This document shows positions 1-7,483 of a stretch of DNA of 8,080 nucleotides, piece after piece. The first letter of the stretch is position 1. The number at the start of each line of letters is the position of its first letter. The translations under genes and the position numbers were made by a program. The notes below the pieces were generated by a model that had not been told where the DNA came from, made no database searches, and saw only the letters and a program-made list of their open reading frames with translations. Source of the DNA: an uncultured Amaricoccus sp. (GTDB taxonomy: Bacteria > Pseudomonadota > Alphaproteobacteria > Rhodobacterales > Rhodobacteraceae); NCBI RefSeq assembly GCF_937858865.1, contig NZ_CALLYO010000059.1:1-8080 (forward strand), written 5' to 3'.

Positions 1-28
1 CCGCGCGCAAGCCGCGCGCCGGCAAGCC

Positions 29-58
29 TTGCGCTCGCCCGCGCGATCCGGCTAGAAC
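29..58 (+). promoter_or_regulatory. Possible promoter of the cytochrome c gene
   Basis: A TTGCGC hexamer at 29-34 and a TAGAAC hexamer at 53-58 are separated by 18 bases. They match the sigma-70 -35 and -10 consensus at 3 and 4 of 6 positions. The -10-like element is one of the few AT-leaning spots in the first 105 bases and would place the start of transcription about 40 bases before the cytochrome ATG. Both boxes are weak, as is common in GC-rich alphaproteobacteria, so this is a suggestion only. Confidence 0.3.
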
Positions 59-90
59 GGCCTCAACAGCCTGCCAGGCAGCCCGAGCGA

Positions 91-100
91 AGGTGAGAGG
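91..100 (+). promoter_or_regulatory. Ribosome binding site of the cytochrome c gene
   Basis: The purine-rich stretch AGGTGAGAGG ends five bases before the ATG at 106. It supports that start over the second in-frame ATG at 115, three codons downstream. Confidence 0.6.
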
Positions 101-105
101 CCCCC

Positions 106-606
106 ATGGACACGATGGAGATCACGAAGTTCGTCGGCGCCATCTGCGGCAGCCTTCTCGTCTTCCTGCTCATCCAGCTCGCCTCCCACGCCATCTTCGA
201 CACCCACAGCGACGTGGTCGCCTTCTCCGTCGAGGCCCCCGAGGGGGGCGGCGACGATACCGGCGCCCCGGCCGAGGAGGTCGACGTCGCGGCGCTCGTC
301 GCCGCCGCCGACGTGGCCAAGGGCGAGACCGTCTTCAAGAAGTGCGCCGCCTGCCACAAGCTCGACGGATCGAACGCCGTCGGCCCGCACCTCGACGGCG
401 TCGTCGGCCGCCCGGTCGCCTCGGTCGAGGGCTTCAGCTACTCCGATGGCATGAAGGCGCACGGCGGCGACTGGACCCCCGAGCAGATCTTCCACTTCCT
501 GACCAACCCGAAGGCGGACGTCCCCGGCACCAAGATGGCCTTCGCCGGCCTGCCCAAGCCCGAGGATCGCGCGAACGTCATCGCCTACCTCGAGTCGGTG
601 CAGTAG
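106..606 (+). CDS. cycM: Membrane-anchored class I cytochrome c (c552/CycM type)
   Basis: This 166-residue protein is a monohaem electron carrier held in the cytoplasmic membrane with its haem domain in the periplasm. Residues about 8-30 form one hydrophobic, uncleaved anchor. Residues 40-70 are an acidic, Ala/Gly/Pro-rich linker. The cytochrome domain carries the haem motif CAACH at 80-84, with His84 as axial ligand, and the class I motif GTKMAFAG at 141-148, with Met144 as the likely sixth ligand. The domain ends in the usual C-terminal helix (RANVIAYLE). As I recall it, Paracoccus denitrificans c552 has the same plan (anchor, acidic linker, KCxACHKLDG, GVVGR, [15 protein letters not shown]). 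That protein passes electrons from the bc1 complex to the aa3 oxidase, so the same role is inferred here. A gap of 112 bases separates it from yejA, and there is no functional link to the transporter. Family assignment is firm; the exact partner oxidase is inference. Confidence 0.9.
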   Translation: MDTMEITKFVGAICGSLLVFLLIQLASHAIFDTHSDVVAFSVEAPEGGGDDTGAPAEEVDVAALVAAADVAKGETVFKKCAACHKLDGSNAVGPHLDGVVGRPVASVEGFSYSDGMKAHGGDWTPEQIFHFLTNPKADVPGTKMAFAGLPKPEDRANVIAYLESVQ

Positions 607-718
607 GCTCGCGCCACCCCGGCGCCGAACCCTGCGCAGCGGCGTCTCCGAGGTGCCTTGCCGCCCGGGCCGCGGCGACAGATCGGCCCGACCGACGCAA
701 CTGCCGCCCGAGCGCCCC

Positions 719-2662
719 ATGATCCATCCCCGCCGCCCCCGCGCCATCGCCGTCCCGCTTACCCGAGACGGCGCCGCGCGGGCCCTGGCGCCCAGCCTCC
801 TCCCCCTCCTCCTCGCCACCTTCGTCCTCGCCGCCCTCCTCCTCGCCTCCCGCGCCGAGGCCGAGGGCACGGTGACGAACCCTGACGGCACCATCACCAG
901 CCACGGCCTCTCGATCTTCGGCGACCTCAAGTACCCGGCCGACTTCGCGCATTTCGACTATGTCAACCCCGACGCCCCGAAGGGCGGCATCCATCGCACC
1001 TGGGACCTCGGCAGCTACGATTCGCTCACCCCCTTCACCGAGAAGGGCGACGCGCCGGCCTCGGCCTGGATCGTCTTCGACAGCCTGATGGCGAGCTCGC
1101 TCGACAGCCTCGACCAGATGTACGGCCTCGTCGCCGAGAGCGTGACCTACCCGCCGGACAAGAGCTGGGTCAGCTTCAGGATGCGCCCCGAGGCCCGCTT
1201 CTCCGACGGCAGCCCGCTCACCGCCGAGGACGTCGTCTTCACCTTCGAGATGATGAAGACCAAGGGCCAGCTGCGCTACCGCGCCTACTTCGGCGACATC
1301 GAGACCGTCGAGGCGCTCGGCCCCCATGAGGTGAAGTTCACCTTCCGCCAGGGCGCCCCGGTCCGCGACCTGCTGCAGACCGTCGCCTCGACCGACATCT
1401 TCTCCAAGGCCTACTACAAGGACCGCGACTTCTCCCGCGCCTCGATGGACCCGCCGCTCGGCTCCGGCCCCTACCAGGTCGCCCAGGCCGTCGCCGGCCG
1501 CACCGTCGTCTTCAAGCGCAACCCCGACTATTGGGCGAAGGACCTGCCGGTCAACCTCGGCGCCAACAACTTCGACGAGATCCGCATCGACTACTATGCC
1601 GACCAGGCCAGCGCCTTCGAGGCCTTCAAGGCCGGCGAATACACCTTCCGCGGCGAGACCAACGCCGACCGCTGGCTGACCGGCTACGACTTCCCGGCCA
1701 GGCAGCGCGGCGACGTCGTCACCGCCGAGATCCCCGCCCGCACCGTCCCCTACGCCGGCGGCGTCTTCTTCAACCTGCGCCGCGAGGCCTGGCAGGACCG
1801 GCGCGTCCGCCAGGCGATCGAGACGATGTTCAACTTCGAGTGGATCAACGCCACCCTCTTCCACGGCGTCGAGCGGCGCGGCCCCTCCTTCTGGGAGCGC
1901 AGCGACATGGTCGCCGCCGGCCCGACGCCCGCCGACGAGCAGGCCGTGCTCGAGCCGCTGCTCGCCGACCTCCCCACCGACATCGGCGACATCCTGAACG
2001 ACCCGGCGGCGCTGCCCTACGCCTCCCCCGACGCCCGCCAGCGCGACCGCGCCCGCCAGCGCCAGGCGCTCAGGCTCCTCTCCGACGCCGGCTACGAGCA
2101 ACGGGGCGGCAAGCTCACCGGCCCGAGGGGCCAGCTCCGCTTCGAGATCATGTACGCGAGCCCCGACGCCGAGCAGTATCTCTCGCCCTTCGTGCAGGAG
2201 CTGCGCGGCATCGGCATCGACGCCTCGCTCCGCTTCGTCGACAGCGCCCAGTGGCGCGAGCGGGCCGAGACCTTCGACTTCGACGCCGTCCTCGTCTACG
2301 TGCCGATGAGCGACACCCCCGGCCAGGAGCTCTCCGACGCCTTCGGCAGCGACTATGCCGACGTCGGCGGCTCGCTCAACGTCTCCGGCGTCGCCAACCC
2401 CGGCATCGACCGGCTCATCACCGAGATCGCCACCGCCGAGACCCGCGAGGATCTGAACGTCCGCGTCCGCGCCCTCGACCGGGTGCTGCGCGCGATGACC
2501 ATCCGCGTGCCGCTCTGGGTCCGCCCCGACACCTGGCTCGCCTACTACGACTTCTACCGCCACCCCGACGAGCTGCCGCCCTACGCCACCGGCGCCCCGA
2601 CCATCTGGTGGGCCGACAAGGAACGCTACGACGCGCTCCGCGCCGCGGGCGCGATCCGCTGA
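719..2662 (+). CDS. yejA: Yej-type peptide/oligopeptide ABC transporter, periplasmic solute-binding protein
   Basis: This is the extracytoplasmic binding component (SBP family 5, about 647 residues; E. coli YejA is about 604). In enterobacteria the Yej system imports microcin C-like peptide-nucleotides and peptides; in rhizobia and Brucella it is linked to tolerance of host antimicrobial peptides. The real substrate here is unknown. A long basic N-region (residues 1-22) precedes a hydrophobic core at about 23-43 and a likely signal peptidase I site after Ala46 or Ala48. Diagnostic stretches are FGDLKYPADFAHFDYVNPDAP near 67-87, the SBP_bac_5 region around 136-176 (FSDGSPLTAEDVVFTFE), PPLGSGPYQV at 245-254, RNPDYWAKDLPVNLG at 267-281, and FFNLRREAWQDRRVRQAI at 350-367. 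I chose the ATG at 719 because it directly precedes the signal peptide. An in-frame GTG at 653 would add 22 residues with no signal character. No clear ribosome binding site precedes either start. The 112-base gap before it shows no convincing promoter. yejB follows after 18 bases. Confidence 0.9.
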   Translation: MIHPRRPRAIAVPLTRDGAARALAPSLLPLLLATFVLAALLLASRAEAEGTVTNPDGTITSHGLSIFGDLKYPADFAHFDYVNPDAPKGGIHRTWDLGSYDSLTPFTEKGDAPASAWIVFDSLMASSLDSLDQMYGLVAESVTYPPDKSWVSFRMRPEARFSDGSPLTAEDVVFTFEMMKTKGQLRYRAYFGDIETVEALGPHEVKFTFRQGAPVRDLLQTVASTDIFSKAYYKDRDFSRASMDPPLGSGPYQVAQAVAGRTVVFKRNPDYWAKDLPVNLGANNFDEIRIDYYADQASAFEAFKAGEYTFRGETNADRWLTGYDFPARQRGDVVTAEIPARTVPYAGGVFFNLRREAWQDRRVRQAIETMFNFEWINATLFHGVERRGPSFWERSDMVAAGPTPADEQAVLEPLLADLPTDIGDILNDPAALPYASPDARQRDRARQRQALRLLSDAGYEQRGGKLTGPRGQLRFEIMYASPDAEQYLSPFVQELRGIGIDASLRFVDSAQWRERAETFDFDAVLVYVPMSDTPGQELSDAFGSDYADVGGSLNVSGVANPGIDRLITEIATAETREDLNVRVRALDRVLRAMTIRVPLWVRPDTWLAYYDFYRHPDELPPYATGAPTIWWADKERYDALRAAGAIR

Positions 2663-2680
2663 CCGCCGTCCGCTGAAGCC

Positions 2681-3760
2681 ATGGGCGCCTACATCCTCCG
2701 CCGGCTGCTGCTGATCGTCCCGACGCTCTTCGGCATCCTCCTCGTCAACTTCGTGCTGGTGCAGTTCATGCCCGGCGGCCCGGTCGAGCAGGTGCTGGCC
2801 GAGTTGCAGCAGGAAGGCAACGCCCTCGACCGCATCAGCGGCGGGGGCGGCGGCGGAGGCGGGGTGGAGCCGGTCGGCGACTACCGCGGCGCGCAGGGCC
2901 TGCCGCCCGAGTTCATCGCCGAGCTCGAGAAGCAGTTCGGCTTCGACAAGCCGGCCTGGCAGCGCTTCCTCATCATGCTGCGCAACTACCTCACCTTCGA
3001 CTTCGGCGAGAGCTACTTCCGCTCGATCTCCGTCATCGACCTCGTGATCGAGAAGATGCCGGTCTCGATCACCCTCGGCCTCTGGTCGACGGTGCTCGCC
3101 TACCTCATCTCCATCCCGCTCGGCATCCGCAAGGCGACGAAGGACGGCAGCCGCTTCGACACCGTCACCTCCGGCGCCATCATCGTCGCCTACGCCATCC
3201 CGAGCTTCCTCTTCGCCGTCATGCTGCTCGTCCTCTTCGCCGGCGGCTCCTACTGGAAGCTCTTCCCGCTGCGCGGCCTCACCTCGGACAACTGGGCCGA
3301 CCTCTCCTGGCCCGCCCGCATCCTCGACTACCTCTGGCACATCACGCTGCCGGTCATCGCCTCGACGATCGGCGCCTTCGCCACCATGACGCTCCTGACC
3401 AAGAACAGCTTCCTCGACGAGATCAAGAAGCAGTACGTGATGACCGCCCGCGCCAAGGGCCTGACCGAGACCCGGGTCCTCTACGGCCACGTCTTCCGCA
3501 ACGCCATGCTCATCGTCATCGCCGGCTTCCCGGCCGTCTTCATCTCGGTCTTCTTCGGCGGCAGCCTCATCATCGAGACCATCTTCTCCCTCGACGGCCT
3601 CGGTCGCCTCGCCTACGAGAGCGCGCTGCAGCGCGACTATCCAGTCGTCTTCGGCACGCTCTACGTCTTCGGCCTCCTCGGCCTCGTCGTCGGCCTCCTC
3701 TCCGATCTCACCTATGTCTGGGTCGACCCCCGCATCGACTTCGAGAGCCGCGAGACCTGA
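2681..3760 (+). CDS. yejB: Yej-type ABC transporter, inner-membrane permease subunit YejB
   Basis: This is one of the two membrane subunits forming the Yej import channel (359 residues; E. coli YejB is about 364). The first helix lies at about 9-30, then comes a long periplasmic segment (31-120) containing NYRG/GLDPE-like [11 protein letters not shown] and QFGFDKP, as in the family. The BPD_transp_1 domain follows, with helices at roughly 130-148, 163-188, 222-240, 275-300 and 325-342. The EAA loop that docks on the ATPase is [21 protein letters not shown] at 256-276. The C-terminus [10 protein letters not shown] is typical of YejB. An eight-glycine run at residues 54-61 lies in the family's variable periplasmic segment. 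The ribosome binding site is weak (GAAG seven to ten bases... partial match only). The stop codon shares its last A with the yejE start, so translation of the two is probably coupled. Confidence 0.93.
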   Translation: MGAYILRRLLLIVPTLFGILLVNFVLVQFMPGGPVEQVLAELQQEGNALDRISGGGGGGGGVEPVGDYRGAQGLPPEFIAELEKQFGFDKPAWQRFLIMLRNYLTFDFGESYFRSISVIDLVIEKMPVSITLGLWSTVLAYLISIPLGIRKATKDGSRFDTVTSGAIIVAYAIPSFLFAVMLLVLFAGGSYWKLFPLRGLTSDNWADLSWPARILDYLWHITLPVIASTIGAFATMTLLTKNSFLDEIKKQYVMTARAKGLTETRVLYGHVFRNAMLIVIAGFPAVFISVFFGGSLIIETIFSLDGLGRLAYESALQRDYPVVFGTLYVFGLLGLVVGLLSDLTYVWVDPRIDFESRET

Positions 3761-4872
3761 TGCGCCTCACCGCCCTCCAGCGCCGCCGCCTGGCGAACTT
3801 CACGGCCAACCGCCGCGCCTTTTGGTCGCTCTGGGTCTTCCTCGCCCTCTTCCTCGTCACCCTCTCGGCCGAGTTCGTCGCCAACGACAAGCCGCTCGTC
3901 GTCCGCTTCCAGGACGGCTTCCGCTTCCCGATCTTCAGCTTCTATTCCGAGGCCGACTTCGGCGGCGAGTTCGCCACCCAGGCCGAATACACCTCCCCCG
4001 AGGTCCGCTGCCTCGTCCGCACCGGCGGCGTCGAGGCCTGCCTCGACGACCCCGACGGCATCTACCAGGAAGCCGTGACCCAAGGCACTGCTGACGGCCA
4101 GCCGGTGACGCAACCCGGCTGGATGATCTGGCCGCTCATCCCCTTCAGCTACAACACCATCAACTACGACGTGACGACCGCCCCCTCGCCGCCCGACCGC
4201 ACCCACTGGCTCGGCACCGACGACCAGACCCGCGACGTCGTCGCCCGGGTCATCTACGGCTTCCGCATCTCCGTCCTCTTCGCGCTGGTCGTCGCCGTCA
4301 TCTCCAGCCTCATCGGCATCTTCGCCGGCGCCACCCAGGGCTTCTTCGGCGGCTGGATCGACCTCGTCTTCCAGCGCATCGTCGAGATCTGGGTGAACAT
4401 GCCCAGCCTCTACATCATCATCATCCTCTCGGCGATCTTCACGATGAACTTCTGGCTGCTCACGCTCCTCATCGCCTTCTTCTCCTGGACCAGCCTCGTC
4501 GGCGTCGTCCGCGCCGAGTTCCTGCGCGCCCGCAACTTCGAATACGTCCGCGCCGCCCGCGCCCTCGGCCTCGGCAACGCCAAGATCATGTTCCGCCACA
4601 TGCTGCCGAACGCCATGGTGGCAACCCTCACCCTCCTCCCCTTCATCATCACCGGCGCCATCGGCGGCCTCGCCGCCCTCGACTTCCTCGGCCTCGGCCT
4701 GCCGCCCTCCTACCCCTCGCTCGGCGAGCTGGCGCTGCAGGGCAAGAACCGCCTCAACGCCCCCTGGCTCGGCTTCACCGCCTTCTTCACCTTCGCCATC
4801 ATGCTCTCGCTCCTCGTCTTCATCTTCGAGGGCGTCCGCGACGCCTTCGACCCGCGAAAGACCTTCCGTTGA
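3760..4872 (+). CDS. yejE: Yej-type ABC transporter, inner-membrane permease subunit YejE
   Basis: This is the second channel subunit (370 residues; E. coli YejE is about 341). A short basic N-terminus (1-20) precedes helix 1 at about 21-41. A periplasmic segment of about 120 residues follows, then the conserved LGTDDQTRDVVARVIYGFR entrance to the transport domain at 151-169, with several helices between 170 and 355. The EAA loop that contacts YejF is YVRAARALGLGNAKIMFRHM at 262-281. The protein ends in FEGVRDAFDPRKTFR, as family members do. The extra length compared with E. coli appears to lie in the periplasmic segment at about 80-118, which contains Cys84 and Cys94; a disulfide there is possible. 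The start ATG overlaps the yejB stop by one base and has no strong ribosome binding site of its own, which fits translational coupling. Confidence 0.93.
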   Translation: MRLTALQRRRLANFTANRRAFWSLWVFLALFLVTLSAEFVANDKPLVVRFQDGFRFPIFSFYSEADFGGEFATQAEYTSPEVRCLVRTGGVEACLDDPDGIYQEAVTQGTADGQPVTQPGWMIWPLIPFSYNTINYDVTTAPSPPDRTHWLGTDDQTRDVVARVIYGFRISVLFALVVAVISSLIGIFAGATQGFFGGWIDLVFQRIVEIWVNMPSLYIIIILSAIFTMNFWLLTLLIAFFSWTSLVGVVRAEFLRARNFEYVRAARALGLGNAKIMFRHMLPNAMVATLTLLPFIITGAIGGLAALDFLGLGLPPSYPSLGELALQGKNRLNAPWLGFTAFFTFAIMLSLLVFIFEGVRDAFDPRKTFR

Positions 4873-4904
4873 ACCGCGCGCCCCGCCATCTTCCCGGCGC
4901 GGTT
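4872..4904 (+). terminator. Hairpin directly after yejE
   Basis: A perfect 8-bp inverted repeat, AACCGCGC at 4872-4879 and GCGCGGTT at 4897-4904, begins at the last base of the yejE stop codon and encloses 17 bases. No run of T follows, so it is not a canonical intrinsic terminator. It could protect the 3' end of the yejABE messenger or reduce read-through. Confidence 0.35.
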
Positions 4905-4921
4905 ACGCCCGCCGGAGGCAC

Positions 4922-4940
4922 CGGCCGCAACGGCCGATTT
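4922..4940 (+). terminator. Weak terminator-like hairpin in the yejE-yejF gap
   Basis: CGGCCG at 4922-4927 and again at 4931-4936, separated by CAA, can form a compact 6-bp all-GC stem with a three-base loop. The bases ATTT follow. The T tract is short, so termination would be partial at best. Together with the hairpin just after yejE, it is the best candidate for the end of the yejABE transcript. Confidence 0.35.
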
Positions 4941-4957
4941 CCCGCCCGCGCGCGCCC

Positions 4958-5009
4958 AAAAAATTTTAACGATTATGAATCCCTTTCAGCTCAATTGCTT
5001 ACCTATAGT
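4958..5009 (+). promoter_or_regulatory. Probable yejF promoter in an AT-rich island
   Basis: After thousands of GC-rich bases, the DNA turns sharply AT-rich from 4958. A6T4 at 4958-4967 resembles a bent A-tract or UP element. TATAGT at 5004-5009 matches the sigma-70 -10 box at 5 of 6 positions, predicting a transcript start near 5016. The A-tract would then lie near -58 to -49, where distal UP elements bind the RNA polymerase alpha subunit. I see no good -35 hexamer at the right distance (CCCTTT at 17 bases), so the promoter may depend on an activator or on the UP element. Confidence 0.5.
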
Positions 5010-5022
5010 TTCGCGTGCGAAA
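5009..5022. promoter_or_regulatory. Perfect palindrome at the predicted yejF transcription start
   Basis: TTTCGC and GCGAAA form a perfect 6-bp inverted repeat around a GT centre. The site begins on the last base of the -10 box, covers the predicted transcript start and ends four bases before the yejF ATG. A dimeric repressor bound here would block the promoter. The regulator is unknown. Chance occurrence cannot be excluded for a repeat of this size. Confidence 0.4.
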
Positions 5023-5026
5023 TCCG

Positions 5027-6643
<1,617 letters not shown>

Positions 6644-6648
6644 TCGAA

Positions 6649-6654
6649 AAGGAG
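6649..6654 (+). promoter_or_regulatory. Strong ribosome binding site of the DUF6325-like gene
   Basis: AAGGAG lies five bases before the ATG at 6660 and is a full match to the anti-Shine-Dalgarno core. It lies between the yejF stop (ending 6643) and the next gene, which fixes that start. Confidence 0.8.
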
Positions 6655-6659
6655 CTCTC

Positions 6660-7097
6660 ATGCCCGACATCCTCGGCCCCGTCGAATACATCGTCATCCA
6701 CTTCGACAGCGACCGCTTCAGCCCCGAGGTCGTCCCGGCGCTGAACGAACTGCTCGACCAGGGCCTGGTGCGCCTGATCGACATCGCCGCCGTCACCAGG
6801 GCCGCCGACGGCACCGTCTCCATCCTCGAGACCCAGGAGCTCGGCCCCGAGGTCGCCGCCGCCTTCGAGCGGCTGACCGGCGAGCTCAGCCCGCTGCTCT
6901 CCGAGGCCGACCTGGCCGAACTCGGCGAGGATCTCGCCCCCGGCACCGCCGCCGCCGCGCTCCTCTTCGAGCACGTCTGGGCCACCCGCTTCGCCGATGG
7001 CGTCCGCGCCGCCAACGGTCGGCTGGTCCTCGCCGAACGCATCCCCCACCAGGTGATGACCGAGGCCCAGGCCTCGCTCCTCGCCATCGCCGAATAA
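6660..7097 (+). CDS. DUF6325-like protein of unknown function
   Basis: This 145-residue, acidic, soluble protein has no signal peptide or membrane helix. It resembles the DUF6325 family, which I know mainly from actinobacteria and some proteobacteria. The resemblance rests on an N-terminal LGPVEYIVIHF strand (5-15), a helix, LVRLIDIAAVTRAADGTV (36-53), an ELGPEV-type segment, then LAPGTAAAALLFEHVWA (92-108) and RAANGRLVLAERIP (116-129). The alternating strand-helix pattern, the PGT turn and the 'AANGRLV' end recall the DUF1269 family, so a ferredoxin-like fold is plausible; that is inference. No catalytic motif is visible. It starts 16 bases after yejF and its stop codon overlaps the ribosome binding site of the SHOCT gene, so the three are almost certainly co-transcribed. 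Pairing with a SHOCT protein is a recurrent arrangement for this family. Its function is unknown; a role in membrane stress or quality control would be a guess. Confidence 0.75.
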   Translation: MPDILGPVEYIVIHFDSDRFSPEVVPALNELLDQGLVRLIDIAAVTRAADGTVSILETQELGPEVAAAFERLTGELSPLLSEADLAELGEDLAPGTAAAALLFEHVWATRFADGVRAANGRLVLAERIPHQVMTEAQASLLAIAE

Positions 7098-7101
7098 GGA
7101 G
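7096..7101 (+). promoter_or_regulatory. Strong ribosome binding site of the SHOCT gene
   Basis: AAGGAG overlaps the TAA stop of the upstream gene and lies six bases before the ATG at 7108. The overlap suggests that translation of the two proteins is coupled. Confidence 0.8.
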
Positions 7102-7107
7102 ACCCCG

Positions 7108-7440
7108 ATGCTCGGATCCCGCCGCGGACGCCCCGGCCTGATCGGCCGCGCCGCCCAGACCGCCGCCCGCACCGCCGTCATCTCCGCGACCGCGACCGCC
7201 GTCTCCGGCAAGGTCGCCGCCAAGCAGACCGGCCGCGCCGCCGCCGCCTCGCAGGCCGCCGCCGCGCCGCAGGCCGCCGCGTCCGAGGTGCCCGCCCCGG
7301 CCGCCCCAGCCGCCGCCCCGGCCGCCGGCGGCCTCAGCGACGAGGCCATCGCCCGGCTGCAGAAGCTCGCCGAACTGCACGCCGCCGGCATCCTCACCGC
7401 CGAGGAATTCGCCGAGCAGAAGGCGCGCCTCCTCGCCTGA
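7108..7440 (+). CDS. Small SHOCT-domain protein
   Basis: This 110-residue protein has three parts. Residues 1-42 are a basic, Gly/Ala/Thr-rich head (RRGRPGLIGRAAQTAARTAV, then SATATAVSG) that is typical of the SHOCT partners of DUF6325 proteins and may contact membranes or nucleic acid. Residues 43-74 are a low-complexity Ala/Pro linker. Residues 76-110 are a SHOCT domain, a short C-terminal helical pair with the pattern LxKLxELHxxGILTxEEFxxxKxxLL, ending almost at the stop codon. SHOCT domains are thought to mediate oligomerisation; no enzyme activity is expected. The gene follows the DUF6325-like gene after ten bases, and the two probably act together. The domain call is firm, the biological role unknown. 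Confidence 0.85.
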   Translation: MLGSRRGRPGLIGRAAQTAARTAVISATATAVSGKVAAKQTGRAAAASQAAAAPQAAASEVPAPAAPAAAPAAGGLSDEAIARLQKLAELHAAGILTAEEFAEQKARLLA

Positions 7441-7442
7441 GC

Positions 7443-7471
7443 TTGATCCGTCGCGGGAAGTTTGCGAACAT
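7443..7471 (+). promoter_or_regulatory. Possible SOS-controlled promoter of the imuA-like gene
   Basis: TTGATC at 7443-7448 and GAACAT at 7466-7471, 17 bases apart, match the -35 and -10 consensus at 4 and 3 of 6 positions. The -10-like box coincides with the first half of the LexA site, which would explain direct repression. The predicted transcript start near 7478 leaves only about six bases before the ATG. The hexamers are weak and this placement is inference. Confidence 0.3.
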
Positions 7472-7478
7472 CCCGCGA
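7451..7478 (+). repeat. Perfect 8-bp inverted repeat between the SHOCT gene and imuA
   Basis: TCGCGGGA at 7451-7458 is the exact reverse complement of TCCCGCGA at 7471-7478, with 12 bases between. The left arm begins ten bases after the SHOCT stop codon. In a read-through transcript it would form a stable GC-rich hairpin and may end or trim the yejF-DUF6325-SHOCT messenger, though no T run follows. The right arm overlaps the LexA site. Confidence 0.6.
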
Positions 7479-7480
7479 AC
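7466..7480. promoter_or_regulatory. LexA (SOS) box, GAAC-N7-GAAC type
   Basis: GAAC at 7466-7469 and GAAC at 7477-7480 are separated by exactly seven bases. This is the reverse-strand reading of GTTC-N7-GTTC, the direct-repeat operator of LexA in Rhodobacter and other alphaproteobacteria. The two half-sites lie in a longer 9-bp direct repeat (GCGAACATC at 7464-7472 and 7475-7483). The site ends three bases before the imuA-like ATG, the expected position for an SOS-repressed gene. Confidence 0.8.
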
Positions 7481-7483
7481 ATC

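Noticed and set aside
621..646. Hairpin after the cytochrome gene as its terminator
   Set aside because: The arms (621-627 and 640-646) pair with one G-U and no T run follows. In such GC-rich DNA this strength of pairing is expected by chance.
658..686. TTGCCG at 658-663 as the -35 box of a yejA promoter
   Set aside because: No acceptable -10 hexamer lies 15-19 bases downstream, so I cannot support a promoter in the 607-718 gap.
653..718. GTG start at 653 for yejA
   Set aside because: It would place 22 unrelated residues before an already long signal peptide N-region and has no ribosome binding site; the ATG at 719 is the simpler start.
578..3490. A 970-codon open frame on the minus strand, antisense to yejA and yejB
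   Set aside because: Its translation is dominated by Gly, Ala, Val, Glu, Asp and Arg with no recognisable motif. This is the usual mirror of a GC-rich coding strand, whose third positions avoid creating stops in that antisense frame. The + strand frames encode clear YejA and YejB.
3712..4599. A 295-codon minus-strand open frame antisense to yejE
   Set aside because: Low-complexity acidic translation without motifs, opposite a clear permease gene.
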